A stretch of 57,622 nt of DNA, from the NCBI GenBank assembly GCA_003194525.1, contig NBIV01000353.1, positions 1-57,622 of the forward strand, written 5' to 3'. A program made the position numbers and the translations under genes. A model generated the notes under the pieces. It ran no database searches, was not told where the DNA came from, and saw nothing but the letters and a program-made list of their open reading frames with translations. Positions 10,095 to 21,196 of the stretch are shown in pieces (positions within the stretch are counted from its first letter, which is position 1; every line of letters starts with the position of its first letter). Source of the DNA: Gracilariopsis chorda (lineage: Eukaryota; Rhodophyta; Florideophyceae; Gracilariales; Gracilariaceae).

Positions 10095-11250
10095 ATGTCC
10101 ACGAAACCATCCCCCATTCGTAAATCCAAAAAAACATTGGTCTCTATAGCTATAGACGTGAAAACCCTAAAATCTTTCTTTTTCCATTATTTTCCCTTTT
10201 TTACACTCCTCTTTTCACTGTTTTTTCCAATCATTCTTTTTTCTCTCTTTCTCTTTTTTTTGTTTTTCTCGGCCTTCCTTTCTTCTTTACCCCCTAAAAC
10301 CCCCATTGCTCCTAAAAAACCCATATCTTTCCACCCGTCTCGCTGCACATGCACAAAATACCGCAAACGCTTTACTGCGCATGCACATACACGTGTGTGC
10401 TCTTGCGCACGCATGACTCTGTGCACAATCTCCAACTACCTAATTTTCTTTTTTTTATGTTTCCTTCGAACATTTCCTGATTTTCGTTTTTTCGATCGTT
10501 TTTGGCCTTTCTCAAATATTTGCCTATTTTTAATTTTTTCTAAAATTTCCCGTTTTTTTATTTGTTTCTTTTTTTGCCATTCTTGGTTGGTTTTTTTTGG
10601 TTTCTACTCTCCAAAATCCCCGCAAACTCCTTCGTTCACGCCCACACCCGTAAAACGCTCTACAATGCACATACACATGCATACATGCGCATACATGCCT
10701 CCACACCTGCACACTTGCTCTCACGCCCACACACCCCCACGCTCTCGCACACTTTCGCAACCATCCCCATCAACCGTACATCCGCAAATACACGTGCATA
10801 TACGCGGCACTTTTTTCTTACTCCTCCCAATGCTTTGCAAATTTTTCGGGTTTTTTTTGATCTTTTCGTATTTACTCCTCTTTTATATATTTTTTCATGA
10901 CTTATTCCTTTTTTCATTTTTTTACATTTCCCGATTCTTCTTCGTGTGCAACACCTCTTTCCTCGCACAAACCACTCCCTACACTCTCACATGGGTAAAC
11001 CGCTCTACAATGGACACACACATACATAGAAGCACATACATGCCGACACACATGCACATTTCCCCACACGCACACACACGCCCTCGCCCTCGCCCTCGCA
11101 CACACTCGCACACACGCGCATACACGCACAACCATGGGCAAAAAACCCCTTAAACGCACACACGCCCATACACGTGCCTACTCGCCACCACACGATCATC
11201 CATAATCACTCACGCGCCTAAACGCGCACACACGCACCCGCACGTCCATG
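10095..11250 (+). repeat. Pyrimidine-rich and CA-rich low-complexity DNA
   Basis: T/C-rich blocks (10180-10340, 10440-10620, 10810-10970) alternate with CA/CATG-rich blocks (10340-10435, 10635-10810, 10985-11250). A long open frame across it translates to runs of Phe, Leu, Ser and His-Thr and reflects composition rather than a gene. The alternating C/T then CA pattern occurs about three times, suggesting a duplicated unit of about 330-350 bp. Confidence 0.6.
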
Positions 11251-11475
11251 CGCATCCACGCATGTGGGCGGCCGCTAGGCATGCAGGCGCCTGACGGTGC
11301 ATAAGCGCTCAAGCACATGGGCATGCATACGTGCAAGTTCTTGTGCCCATTTCGCTGCACCTTGGGTGTGCAGGCCATCGCAATCGGGAGAAAGTGCCCC
11401 GTGTGATGCACTTTCAATAAAACGGCCGCACTAAAACCAAACCCAAACACTGGTAGTTTGCAATGATTCATGTTT

Positions 11476-12345
11476 TCACAATGTTTCCCATATAAGGGTT
11501 TTACATTTCATGTATACATCCTTGCATCGTTCTAGCATCACATTAACGGGGTTCTCTAACCTCTCTGGCACTTCCCTTGCCGAAGCTCTGTTCCCCTTCG
11601 TACTGAACAATGATGGAAACAGCGCAAACAGCTGACTGTTGTTCACGATATGCCAACCCTAATCAACTCCGTCCTGCAAGATGCAGTCTCCAGGAACATA
11701 CTGAATGGGTTTGGGCAGCCTAAACCTAGTAAAACCCCTAATATCCAGAATCACAGCAAGTAAAAACCCCTGTTCTCATGAAGCTTCAAGTGCCGGCTTC
11801 CCCTAGATTTATCCTGCAAAAATTTGCAGCTCCGTATAGCTTGTTCACCCCTTGAAGCATTGTCCGAACTAAATCGGCGTTTCAAGTCCGAAAGACTAGC
11901 AACAACACACAAGCTGTAGTGCCTCTCACTGGAGCCTATGCGAATAGCACCCACGTTATACTGAAGCATTTCCTTAAGACTTCTCCCGCAAGCACTTGAC
12001 TGTTTGTCGTCTTTCTTTTCTATTAGCGTGGTACGCAGTGATACCTTGCACTGGCTAGTCAAGGAGTTTCATGGACCCTCTCCGAAGAATACACTAAAAG
12101 CCCACTCAATGTCAATCACCTACACTTCTTTCGGTCCCTGTAACGATAAATGAATACCATAGCGCACTGAAAACACCATTTCATCATCGAACGACATTAG
12201 GCCTTCTTCATCCATTAATTTTGTATCAATCACAGTGCAGTAGCGCCATATGAAACCCTCTGGATCGTCTTCGGGGTTGCCGTTGGAAAGAAATATGGTA
12301 GAGAGTGTCCTCTCATTTGGGACAGGATTTTAAAAAACCCCTGAA
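11476..12345 (-). pseudogene. Unrecognised decayed gene
   Basis: A minus-strand frame reads as ordinary protein from about 12345 to 11751 across two in-frame stops (TAG near 12124, TGA near 12072). Examples are ERTLSTIFLSNGNPEDDP, DEEGLMSFDDEMVFSVRYG and VGAIRIGSSERHYSLCV. Near 11760 the sensible reading changes frame and continues (ILDIRGFTRFRLPKP, VPERLENPVNVMLERC) through one more stop to 11476. Balanced composition and continuity across the stops argue for a dead gene. The family was not recognised, and the true 5' end is not visible. Confidence 0.5.
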
Positions 12346-14968
12346 TTACAAGTAGGGCGTTAGATGCTTGGCAATGTTACACATGACAGGGTGGGGCTTT
12401 GAGAGTCTGTAAAACCCCCGGATCGTGCTGAAGGAAACCACTGGAACCCTCCCCTAAAACCGTACTGCAACCATCGAGCGAATGTCGCGTACTTAGAAAC
12501 CCATTATAGTTAAGCTGTTAGCGTACAGAGACGTTTTCGGAAAGGGAGGTGGAAATTTGGAATATGGTTGCGCTGCAACACACCCCTTCGACCCTCCAAA
12601 CGAAACGTCTACTCCAACTCCCTGTACTAAAGCCAAAACGTAAATATACGAACAAAAGTTTTTAGCGTAGGGACTTTTACGAAATTCTTCTGCACAACCT
12701 TTCCACGGATCTACGAGTGAATGCAGTACTTGGGCGGTTTTTGTCTAAAAGTCAGGTGCAGTGAGAACTGCTAACGCACCCTTCGGATGCCCAGGTGTTC
12801 ATTGTACTTCGTGTAGAGTGCTCTGCAAGAACAAATCGCATTTATACCTCAGTTAATACTTTTACTCACAGTAATGCAAACTCACGTAAAGCAAACTCTT
12901 CACCGATAGTGCAGTATTGCTAACATCTGCTTCGAACTTTCAACCGGCATTAAACCCACCCAAGCACTTTCCATTTGTAAGGACATATTATCTCCCTTCG
13001 CGCAAAAACTTCTTAGGGGGCTTTACTGAGAGAAAAGGGCTATCAGCAAGAGCAATTGCTTGAGGACAAATAGTTTACGTTGTTCTAGGGGGGTCGGGCT
13101 TTAAAAGCCTTATTTAGTATACGCCACACCACCAATGATGCACACCACCCAAAGCCTGTAATACTACTAAAGCCGTGCATCTGCATTGCAATGCAACAGG
13201 CGGGGCTCTGTACTATAGTCATTAAATTACTGCACTTAACAAGTAAGTTGTTTTGAAGTGCACTGGGTGCTTGGTTAACGGTTACCTGTTTATGCATTCC
13301 CTTACCCTCTCAGATAAACGTGCACTACGGGTTTTCTGGAGGTAGTATCGTAACCAGCTTTCAAGGCAATGACGTTACCTCCTAAAACACAGAGACAAAA
13401 ACCCTCGGTCCATCAAATGCATTACTCCAGAGCCTAAACCTGTTCAAAAAACCCACACAGGCCGGTTTGAGAGCGCTTCTCCATAGGCCGTCGCACTCGG
13501 CATACATACTGCCTCCATGGCGTGGCCCATTGGAAGAGAGCCACTGCTTTGCCAACACACCTAAAGCCAATCCGGTGTCAAGTACCACTGGGTTAGTCTG
13601 TTCTTAAAACATTTGGCAGGAGCGGGTTTTGAGCTCAACCTGAAAGATGGGAGTTGGGTAACCGAATGGGTGTGGGAGCCCGAAACCCCTAGGGGTGCAA
13701 GATAACCAGGCGGGCTTAACGTAACGAATTGGTACTGTTGGTAGTACAGTGCACACGGGTTATAAAAGCCTGAATAGTCTTAGGCAAACCATGATATTGA
13801 CTGTAGAAACCAGTTGGTATCACGTTGAGCCAATAACAACCGCTTAACCATCCATGGTGAGGGAGCGCTGCAGTCACGTTAAGAGTGAGCAAGGCTCAAG
13901 CTCAGTTGCATTTGGCTACGTGGTTTACGTTGAGACCGGTTCTAGTTAAAAACCCCACACGACAGGAGCGGGGTGCCACTACCTATCTAAAATATTAAAA
14001 AAATCAGTAAACTAACTACTCAGCAACTCCAACCCCTAAAACACCCTCACCAATTGGTCCAGTGCGTGTTGCACTTCCCATGTGTTCAGATCTCACTGTA
14101 TTGCAGTTGATTATCGCATCGGGCACGAGTTGCAGCTCCATTAAGGGCTACATGGCAAACGGAAGTGACAATGGCGTCGGTGGAAATGAAAAAAACCCCT
14201 CGGGGCTAAAAGCGCCTCAAGATTAGGCTCAATCGTACAATTTTAACCGTGGGCAGGGTCGACACCATCCTCACGTTGTTGAGCTTAGCTTGACTGATAA
14301 CTAAAGCATTGGAATGCGTATACGTCATAGCATGGGCGTATTGTTGTTCTTGAATATGCCTGAAAACCTCGATATCGTTCCGATGTTCTCAGAGGTACTT
14401 CTTGTCGCTTTTATGGGCTTAGCACCACTGTCAGATGTGTTTGGTGCTTGGCACGCCATTTTTGGAGTTTATACTGTCCAATGTTTTAACTGTGCGTAAC
14501 GCTTCTAAGATGTTCATGAAATCAGTGTTTTAGATTGCAGTCCAACGGCTCAGTTAGTACAGTGGAACGAGTAGGATACTGTACTTGACGGCGCAGGTAA
14601 TATGTTGTTCTAGGATCGCTCAAATGGTTTAAACGTGTCACGTTCTGCGAAGGATGATGAGCGTTTGCATTAATTAATTTACATGGTTCTAGTTTGGGGC
14701 TGCCTTGCCGTTCTTACAGGTATTTGTATGCAATAGTACACTCATAGACAAAAGAGCAGATGCCTACACACTTTTCTACAAGCATCTCCTAAGCAAGCTG
14801 CGCACGGGAACTTGAGGCAGTCTTCCGTCCCTAATCGCCTAAAATGAAGGGCACGGGGTTATCGCGCGTAGCGTTGTGCGTTTGCAAAGTTATAGCGCTA
14901 TTTGCGTCTGCTGGCTTTGCATCGCCACGTGTAGCACCGCTCTACGCAGCTTGCAACACTGCGTGCTG
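12346..14968. other. Noncoding spacer with scattered coding-like fragments
   Basis: No intact gene. Two short minus-strand frames, 13085-13297 and 13382-13588, have protein-like composition and may be further remnants of a gene upstream of 11476-12345, but homology could not be assigned. The plus strand repeatedly shows AAAACCCCT or close variants (for example 12334-12342, 13682-13690, 14174-14182). Confidence 0.35.
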
Positions 14969-15059
14969 TGTCAATGAGCTTTAGAGTACAAAACGTACAT
15001 AAGAGCGAGATGTGCGAGCTCACACAGTAAACCAAGGGAGTTTGAGTCTTCCTCTCACA
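14969..15059 (+). repeat. Copia 5' LTR (91 bp)
   Basis: Begins TGTCAATGAG and ends CTCTCACA. It aligns without gaps to 17474-17564. The shared core ACGTACATAAGAGCGAGA probably contains the transcription start region. Confidence 0.83.
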
Positions 15060-15071
15060 GGTTATGAGCCC
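15060..15071 (+). other. Copia primer-binding site, half-tRNA type
   Basis: GGTTATGAGCCC begins directly after the LTR. Its complement, GGGCTCATAACC, matches the anticodon arm of initiator methionine tRNA (CAT anticodon). Several Copia elements prime from a cleaved initiator tRNA instead of its 3' CCA end. Confidence 0.7.
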
Positions 15072-15182
15072 AGCGCTGCACACAACTTGTGACCCACCCT
15101 TTGCACCTCAGTTTGTACATCACAACCCCTCAAAACGCACGCAGAGAACAGACTAGCGCGTCACGTCCAGAGGGAGCACACC

Positions 15183-17391
15183 CGGGAAACCCCTGAAATC
15201 ACAAACGAACCATACAACAACGCCCTGACTGAAGTGAACGACACAAACCAAGCCAACGACACCACAGGACATCAAGCCATCATGGAACAAGCTTGTTCCG
15301 CCACCTACCCCGCACTACATAGGCTAAACCAAGCCAATTATGCACCTTAGTATTTCTCCATCAAGAATCACGCCCAAACACTTGAAGCTACACATCACCT
15401 CACTTCAAACCCAGCACTTCCCCTAGACCAACCCGAACTCAAATGATTCCCGCAGCAGAATAACATAAACACCACGGCAATACTCAGCAGCGTTCCAGGG
15501 GACATCTAGGGCCAAATCCTGGTCCCACAACCTCCAAAGCCCCCACGACCTAGTCACACGCGTCTTCAACTACATCAACCAAACCAACAAGGCTGATCAC
15601 CAGTTCCTAGAAACCGAAGCTGAGAGCGTACAGTTGACATCAGAAACGAAAATCGACGATTATATCAAGGGACACAAAGAGATCTGGCAACGTAAGCACG
15701 CTGCGTGCTACCCCACCATCAACGATGAGTCTACGATCGTAGACGTCCTTATTGAACCCCTAAAACCCAACTACACACTATCAAATATAGTGTTCCACTT
15801 TCTGGTTCTAAAGCTCACCGACATAAAGGACTTCGCACGCAAGTTCAAAGAACTATACACGTACAACCAGATGTTGAAGCCCGGAGCATCCAGCAGTCCA
15901 ACCACACCGCAAATCATCGGGGAATACGGACGTCCCAGACCATACCGACGATATGACACACGATACTACAACTCACCACGATCCCGGAAGCCGTTTACAG
16001 GAAACCCATCTCAATTCCACATCTCCTTACACATCCCAGCCCAACACACCGATATGGAATGCCGTGACCCAAAAAACCCCAAAAAATGCCAACCCCGCAC
16101 CCAACCCAATTACGCCACAGCACAAAACCCTTACATGGCCCACGTCCCACACAACCCTTCCGACTATTTACAGAATCCACCCATAAAACCCAATTAAAAA
16201 CGCCAACCCCGCACCCAACCCAATTACGCCACAGCACAAAACCCTTACATGGCCCACGTCCCACACAACCCTTCCGACTATTTACAGAATCCACCCATAA
16301 AACCCAATTACCCCACCCCATACGCTCATCAGCAACTAGCACCCCCCCTCCCAACAGATGTTGCGTCAGAACCGGATACTGCTGCAACCGGTAAGTTTTT
16401 ACTAGACAGTGGCGCCCTACCAACACATGTTACTCTCCCCACGAGTGATATGCACAAATTACGAACACATACACTAACGCATACTGCCACCGAACAAAAG
16501 AGCACGTGCACACACCATGGACTGCTGACAACACGTCCGCACAACAATAAGGGCAGCATTCGCACATACGCCGTTGCGAATAAACACCTCTGCCACAATC
16601 TCCTCTCCGTTCATCACCTAGCTTCACGATACGGACTCGTAATCTTTACCAGTAACCTTTCCCATATCTTCGTCACCAGAAAGCTACCAGAAAAGGTCAT
16701 TGCCACAGCAATATATAAGAAAAATCAATATAAACTCAAATGCAACACAGTGACCCACACATCGACATATAAAGCACCTCTAAAACCGCGTAAACCTAGA
16801 GATCACAACAAATACAACCCAGCTTCCCAGCCCCCAACTTCATCTCCAAGCACCTCCAATTCCCCCTCAAAAACTCCTGTTACCTCCATCCAACCCATCC
16901 AAAACAGCCCAGTCCACCTCAGTACACTTCACAACCCCGTTTTAAGACACCGCAGATCCCACATTAAACTCCAAACAAAACAATGGCACATCAAGCTCAA
17001 CCATGCACATCCAGCCAAACTGGCACTCACAGCCAAACACAAACTCATCCCCACAATGCCGGTGTCAATACCAACCAGCCCCGGTCTCACCTGTACTGCA
17101 TGCCACCACGCCAAACTAAATCCCGCACCCCATAAGCGTACCACTCACAACTACAACCTGGGCGCATATGTCAGCTTAGACACGTATGGACCCATCAAGC
17201 CAACCTCTACTCGAAGAAACAATCATATTCTCATCGTTATATGCGCAGCCAGCAAATTTGCATTCGCCCACTTTCTCAAAGACCGGAAAAGCATCCCCAG
17301 CTACGTTGATACCACAATGCATCACATCAAACCACGCATGAACCACCCTCTATCGGATTTTAGAAGTGATCACGCCAAAGAATACACATAA
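15183..17391 (+). pseudogene. Copia gag-pol, broken and truncated
   Basis: Gag-like sequence begins near 15183 and runs through stops. From 15634 to 16197 and again from 16198 to 17391 the same frame is open, separated only by a TAA at 16195-16197 made by a tandem duplication. The zinc-knuckle region (HTDMECRDPKNPKKC) is incomplete. Protease has DSGA (FLLDSGALPTHV). GAG-pre-integrase shows H...H...C-x2-C (WHIKLNHAH, CTACHHAK). Integrase shows its first two acidic residues (SLDTYGP and SDHAKEY). The frame ends at 17391 before the catalytic Glu. The product could not integrate on its own. Confidence 0.85.
16088..16310 (+). repeat. 114-bp tandem duplication inside Copia gag
   Basis: The segment 16088-16196 recurs at 16202-16310 essentially unchanged, with a period of exactly 114 bp (38 codons). 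The first copy ends CCC AAT TAA at the junction while the second reads CCC AAT TAC, so the duplication kept the frame but its junction created a stop. Near-identity of the copies suggests a recent event. Confidence 0.92.
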
Positions 17392-17473
17392 ACACACATG
17401 CAGACAATATACTACAATCACAAAATAGCACACCACCTCCGCACTCCCCACAACCCTTAGGAGAACGTTCAGC

Positions 17474-17564
17474 TGTTAATCAGCCTTACAGTACACAACG
17501 TACATAAGAGCGAGATTCGCGAGCTCACACAGTAAACGAAGATAGTTAGAGTCTTCCTCTCACA
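17474..17564 (+). repeat. Copia 3' LTR (91 bp)
   Basis: Begins TGTTAATCAG and ends CTCTCACA, directly followed by the target duplication TGCTG. About 88% identical to the 5' LTR by eye, which points to an insertion of some age. Confidence 0.83.
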
Positions 17565-17569
17565 TGCTG

Positions 17570-18083
17570 CTCTTCTTCTGTACAGGGGTGAAATTCGTTG
17601 GGATAGTAATGCGTGTATACGTCTACAGTGCAAAGACATAGCACGGTTTACTGTGCGGTGCAAAGTCATTGGTGTGTATGACCATGGTTCGGAATAGCTT
17701 GCAATGCCGTTGGTGCATACGACCGCTGAAAAATGGTAAGTAAAACGGTCATGTGCATGGTACTGCAATAGCTCGGTTAGTGTACGGTAGCCCGTAGGCT
17801 ACTGTAGGTAGTGGGCTGGGCTACTGTGGCGTGCAAGGTAAACAACGTGGAAACGTGTCACACTATGCGGTGCAAGATGCCTCTTGAAGCGCATAAGACG
17901 CCACGTTTCCACTTGTCGTCCTGCTTTGCGAGGTTTCAGCCAATGAGTGGCGGTACAGGAACAGCCCGGTTTAAAACACAGACAACCATTATCTTCAGTA
18001 AAGTGCGCGGGAGTACATACTAACCTATTTGTTCTGACAGTAATCTTCCCTAAACCTTTTTTAAGTGTTTCCTAAGACCGGCA
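17570..18083. other. Noncoding, no recognised gene
   Basis: No open frame with protein-like composition and no recognised repeat. Confidence 0.35.
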
Positions 18084-19240
18084 CTACCCTTCAATTTCAA
18101 AGCCAGTCACAATGGGATTTAGCCGCTGAAGAGTAGCGCTAGCCTCAACAAGCTCGTAATGTAAGACTGCGTGTGATGCTACTAGACTTACGGCAAACAC
18201 ACTGTTCGTAGATACCAATGCAACCGCGGCACTTAAAACGCCACTTCTGTAGAAAACTGCAGAAGCCAGCGATCCCATCATGCAGGAAAGCATTCTGATC
18301 CCAATCAATCGAAATGTTCTGGCCGGACAGCCAAGAAAAAGTGTGGTTTTCAAGTAATTGCTTAATGCTGCAATCACTATTTTGCTAAAGGTTCTTTCAC
18401 GCATATGCGGCAGCAATGTGTACTTGGTATTGAAATACGTACCCGTAAACAACGAGATTAACCCAAGTTGACAGAGGTAACTAAACGCGCCAACGCTAGC
18501 GCCCCCGACTAAGAACGCAATGCAAGTGGTCTCCAAATTGGAACCCAACGTATTCTGGGGGGATGTAACCAAGCAACCAGAAACAGGACGATATTCAATG
18601 GGACTAACAGTGCGAATAGTAAACCACCAAATTCGAGAAACGCTCGTATTAGCCACCTGTAACGATCTAATGCGTTAAACGGGGTACATTGAAGAGTTCC
18701 ATATGCTGTGTTAATGTAAGCAACACCTCCCTCAATAAGCAAAATATGCAAAAAGCTCTGAATAAAGCACTGAACGAATGTTCTGAGAGCAAAATGAAAC
18801 TGAGAGTTCCCCGAATCTGGAACGGCATACTGCAGCAGAGGACTGCAAACCCCATACATTATGGTAAACGTGACCATAAAAACTACAGAAGAAGCAAGAA
18901 GTCGCGTTACACTGAACATGTTCCAGAATGCAAAGTTTTGTGTCAAGTTGTCCACATGTTCTACATATCTAGCAATATGAGCCCTATCCTTCAATATACC
19001 GTCAACCACGCCCGGCTCCAGAAGCCTACGACGGACCTGAAGCACTTTTATCGCTGTACAAACGTCATCAAGCTCTTGTTTAAGTTCTTCAGTAATATTT
19101 TGCATTCCTCTCACTTCAAATGCATTACTGGTTGTTGGAATTTTTACATGTAGCACGTTATTTATCGACACCACCGTGTGTTACGGAAGAATATCAATTG
19201 TAGTAGTACATGGGCTGGTAGGACCTGCACATATAGGGAT
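18084..19240 (-). pseudogene. Multi-pass membrane protein, dead paralogue of 20060-21196
   Basis: The minus-strand protein aligns along its whole length with the plus-strand gene at 20060-21196. Paired blocks include ICAGPTSPCTTT with IHIGPPVPCNTT, and NTLGSNLETTCIAF with NTLQSHVTKKCIAY. That alignment reveals two lesions: an in-frame TAA at 19181-19183 where the paralogue has Glu, and a one-base loss in a C6 run near 18560. No ATG remains at the expected start near 19240. At least four hydrophobic segments are present. The family is not recognised; the second half faintly resembles a mitochondrial-carrier repeat. Confidence 0.65.
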
Positions 19241-19474
19241 ACGTGTTTCGGACGACTGGATACAACGTAGAGCGGAGTACTTGAGACGCGCCAGATTTTT
19301 TTGCAAAAACCGCTGGGAACAACGTCCCCGCCCCTTCGATGCCCATTGTTGGGATCCAATTTTATAACGCCAAAGTTCGATTTTGTTTGCCTGTTTAGAT
19401 GCAAAATTGAGTGTTTACTGCGATATATGAATGTAGGGATTCTGTACTCACCCCTTAAAACTAAATTGTTTCCC

Positions 19475-19792
19475 TCATAGGCCTAGGTCCTCTGTAACGC
19501 AAATCAAAACCCCACGTAAACGCCCTCCACCCTGTCCCCTAAAAACAATGAAATAGCCACGGTGCTCACAAAGCCTTCGTTTGAAACTCCCTGAAAGTAA
19601 AACCTCCTCATGAAATAACCCTTGTTCTCTGGTTTCTATATCGTACTTCTCAAGAAATGATTTGATATCCTTCTCCTGGACATGAAAACCAGGTAACTGG
19701 TTTTTCAAGAATATGAAACGTATGTTCATCCCCGCGTATGAACCGCTTGGTACATATCCAGTATCCTCGCTTAAACCAACTTTCATAAACAC
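19475..19792 (-). CDS. Small hypothetical protein
   Basis: A 105-residue frame from ATG 19792, lying between the two divergent membrane-protein genes. Composition is balanced, with no low-complexity run, no signal peptide and no membrane segment. No family was recognised. Random occurrence of a frame this size cannot be excluded. Confidence 0.35.
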   Translation of the reverse strand: MFMKVGLSEDTGYVPSGSYAGMNIRFIFLKNQLPGFHVQEKDIKSFLEKYDIETREQGLFHEEVLLSGSFKRRLCEHRGYFIVFRGQGGGRLRGVLICVTEDLGL

Positions 19793-20059
19793 TCCTTATT
19801 CATTACTATAATATGGTGCGTTGCGTTTTGTAAAGGCTTGTAATGTTCACGTACCGATGTTTTACGCTAAGAGCCCTACATATACTATTTTATGTCACTA
19901 AGCCTCATGCATAACAGTAACATTGGTAGTCGCAGTACACTTGCATCTCAAATGTTGTTTTTAAACACTATAAAACGAGAACAAAACCACACTCCCAACT
20001 TAACGGTATTAGATTGATTCTGTTCAAAAACCCTCACTCAATTCAGCTTTCTAAGCTTC

Positions 20060-21196
20060 ATGAGATCTTACGAGTCTTGTGTACTAATTCACATCGGACC
20101 GCCAGTTCCCTGTAACACAACAGTTACCTCTTCAGAAGAGCATACCACTATCTCATTTGCGGATGTGCTGCAACTCACTGTACCCAAGCAAGGTGGAAAC
20201 TACCAAATAAGATGTGTCCAGGACCCAAGTACAAACGTAATGACAGAGCTGCAAGAAATCTATATTGCTGTTACTAATCTTCCCAGTCATGACGTCTTAC
20301 TGCAAAAGGCTCAAGTAGCCCGCCTACTCTCCGATCGATATCATATTGCCCTGTACATCCAAAACGTAAGTACCACACGTCATACCCCTAATGTGTGGAG
20401 CTTGTTCAGCCTTTCCAGATTTTTGTATTCATCTCTCGTCCTAGGATTTGCTCACACATTGATGAAAGGTATCATAGGCGGGACAGTTGGTTTTGTTTTG
20501 GGAGGTCCAAAGAATTCTCTCTATCACTTTGCCCGCAAGGCTTTGCTCCATTGTTTCACCCAGAGTTTCCTAAAAATTGTATTTGGGGGCAGCGCAAAGC
20601 ACTTTTTAACTGCATTGTGCGGAAGCTTATGTAAAAGTCCTTTTAATCCGAGTATTGCATACTCATGGAGGACTAGATCAATACTTCAATTTGGGGGTTC
20701 CTTACTAACCAGTCTGCGTCCTGTCAACATAGCCTTATATGTGACACATCTCCTCATCCCTTCTGGAAACACACTCCAATCCCATGTGACGAAGAAATGT
20801 ATCGCTTACTCTCTAAGTGGGTCCCTGACGGGTGGCTTTACATACTTGCTGGATGTCTGGATTCTATCTAGATTAACAACAACACATGCAAATACTACCT
20901 ATACATTGCACCGTGATATAGCAGTCAGATCCCTACGTCATGCGGCAGGAAACGCCGTAAAACGCTCTTTACGCAGTGCACTCTTCATAATCGCGCCGGC
21001 AACTACATGTCGGTTGATCGGCTTGAAAGTGTTCTCCTGTACTTTAGCAGCCCTCAAATCTAGTGTTTTCTCTTTGCGGCATGCAGGTGGTAGAGGAACT
21101 CCCATCCTAGTCGCGAATACAATATCCACTACGACCTCTACACTATCTAATGCTCTCAGCCTGTACGAGCAAATGGAGCAAGACAAACACACTTAA
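20060..21196 (+). CDS. Multi-pass membrane protein, possible divergent mitochondrial-carrier-like
   Basis: An intact 378-residue frame from an ATG. The N-terminal about 110 residues are soluble-looking. Hydrophobic segments follow at roughly residues 118-150, 165-195, 210-235, 250-275 and 300-335. The paired gene on the other strand (18084-19240) shares the whole layout, so the two arose by inverted duplication or pairwise acquisition. The segment SGSLTGGFTYLLDVWILSR and the spacing after it recall the SGG-AG...PLD...R pattern of ADP/ATP carriers, but the Pro of the carrier signature is absent. The similarity is suggestive only. Function and substrate are unknown. Confidence 0.6.
   Translation: MRSYESCVLIHIGPPVPCNTTVTSSEEHTTISFADVLQLTVPKQGGNYQIRCVQDPSTNVMTELQEIYIAVTNLPSHDVLLQKAQVARLLSDRYHIALYIQNVSTTRHTPNVWSLFSLSRFLYSSLVLGFAHTLMKGIIGGTVGFVLGGPKNSLYHFARKALLHCFTQSFLKIVFGGSAKHFLTALCGSLCKSPFNPSIAYSWRTRSILQFGGSLLTSLRPVNIALYVTHLLIPSGNTLQSHVTKKCIAYSLSGSLTGGFTYLLDVWILSRLTTTHANTTYTLHRDIAVRSLRHAAGNAVKRSLRSALFIIAPATTCRLIGLKVFSCTLAALKSSVFSLRHAGGRGTPILVANTISTTTSTLSNALSLYEQMEQDKHT

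Larger units (their letters stand above)
14969..17564 (+). mobile_element. Small internally deleted Ty1/Copia element with target-site duplication
   Basis: Two 91-bp LTRs (14969-15059 and 17474-17564), differing at about 11 positions, are flanked by the identical 5-bp sequence TGCTG (14964-14968 and 17565-17569). The internal order gag, protease, GAG-pre-integrase, integrase is diagnostic of Copia. Integrase breaks off soon after its second catalytic Asp and no RT or RNase H follows, so about half of pol is missing. The complete ends with a clean duplication suggest it integrated in the deleted state or lost its centre later. LTRs this short are unusual for Copia. Confidence 0.88.

Noticed and set aside
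10095..11153. Open reading frame of 352 codons on the plus strand
   Set aside because: It translates to runs of Phe/Leu/Ser and His-Thr dictated by T/C-rich and CA-rich DNA; no domain and no codon-like variation.
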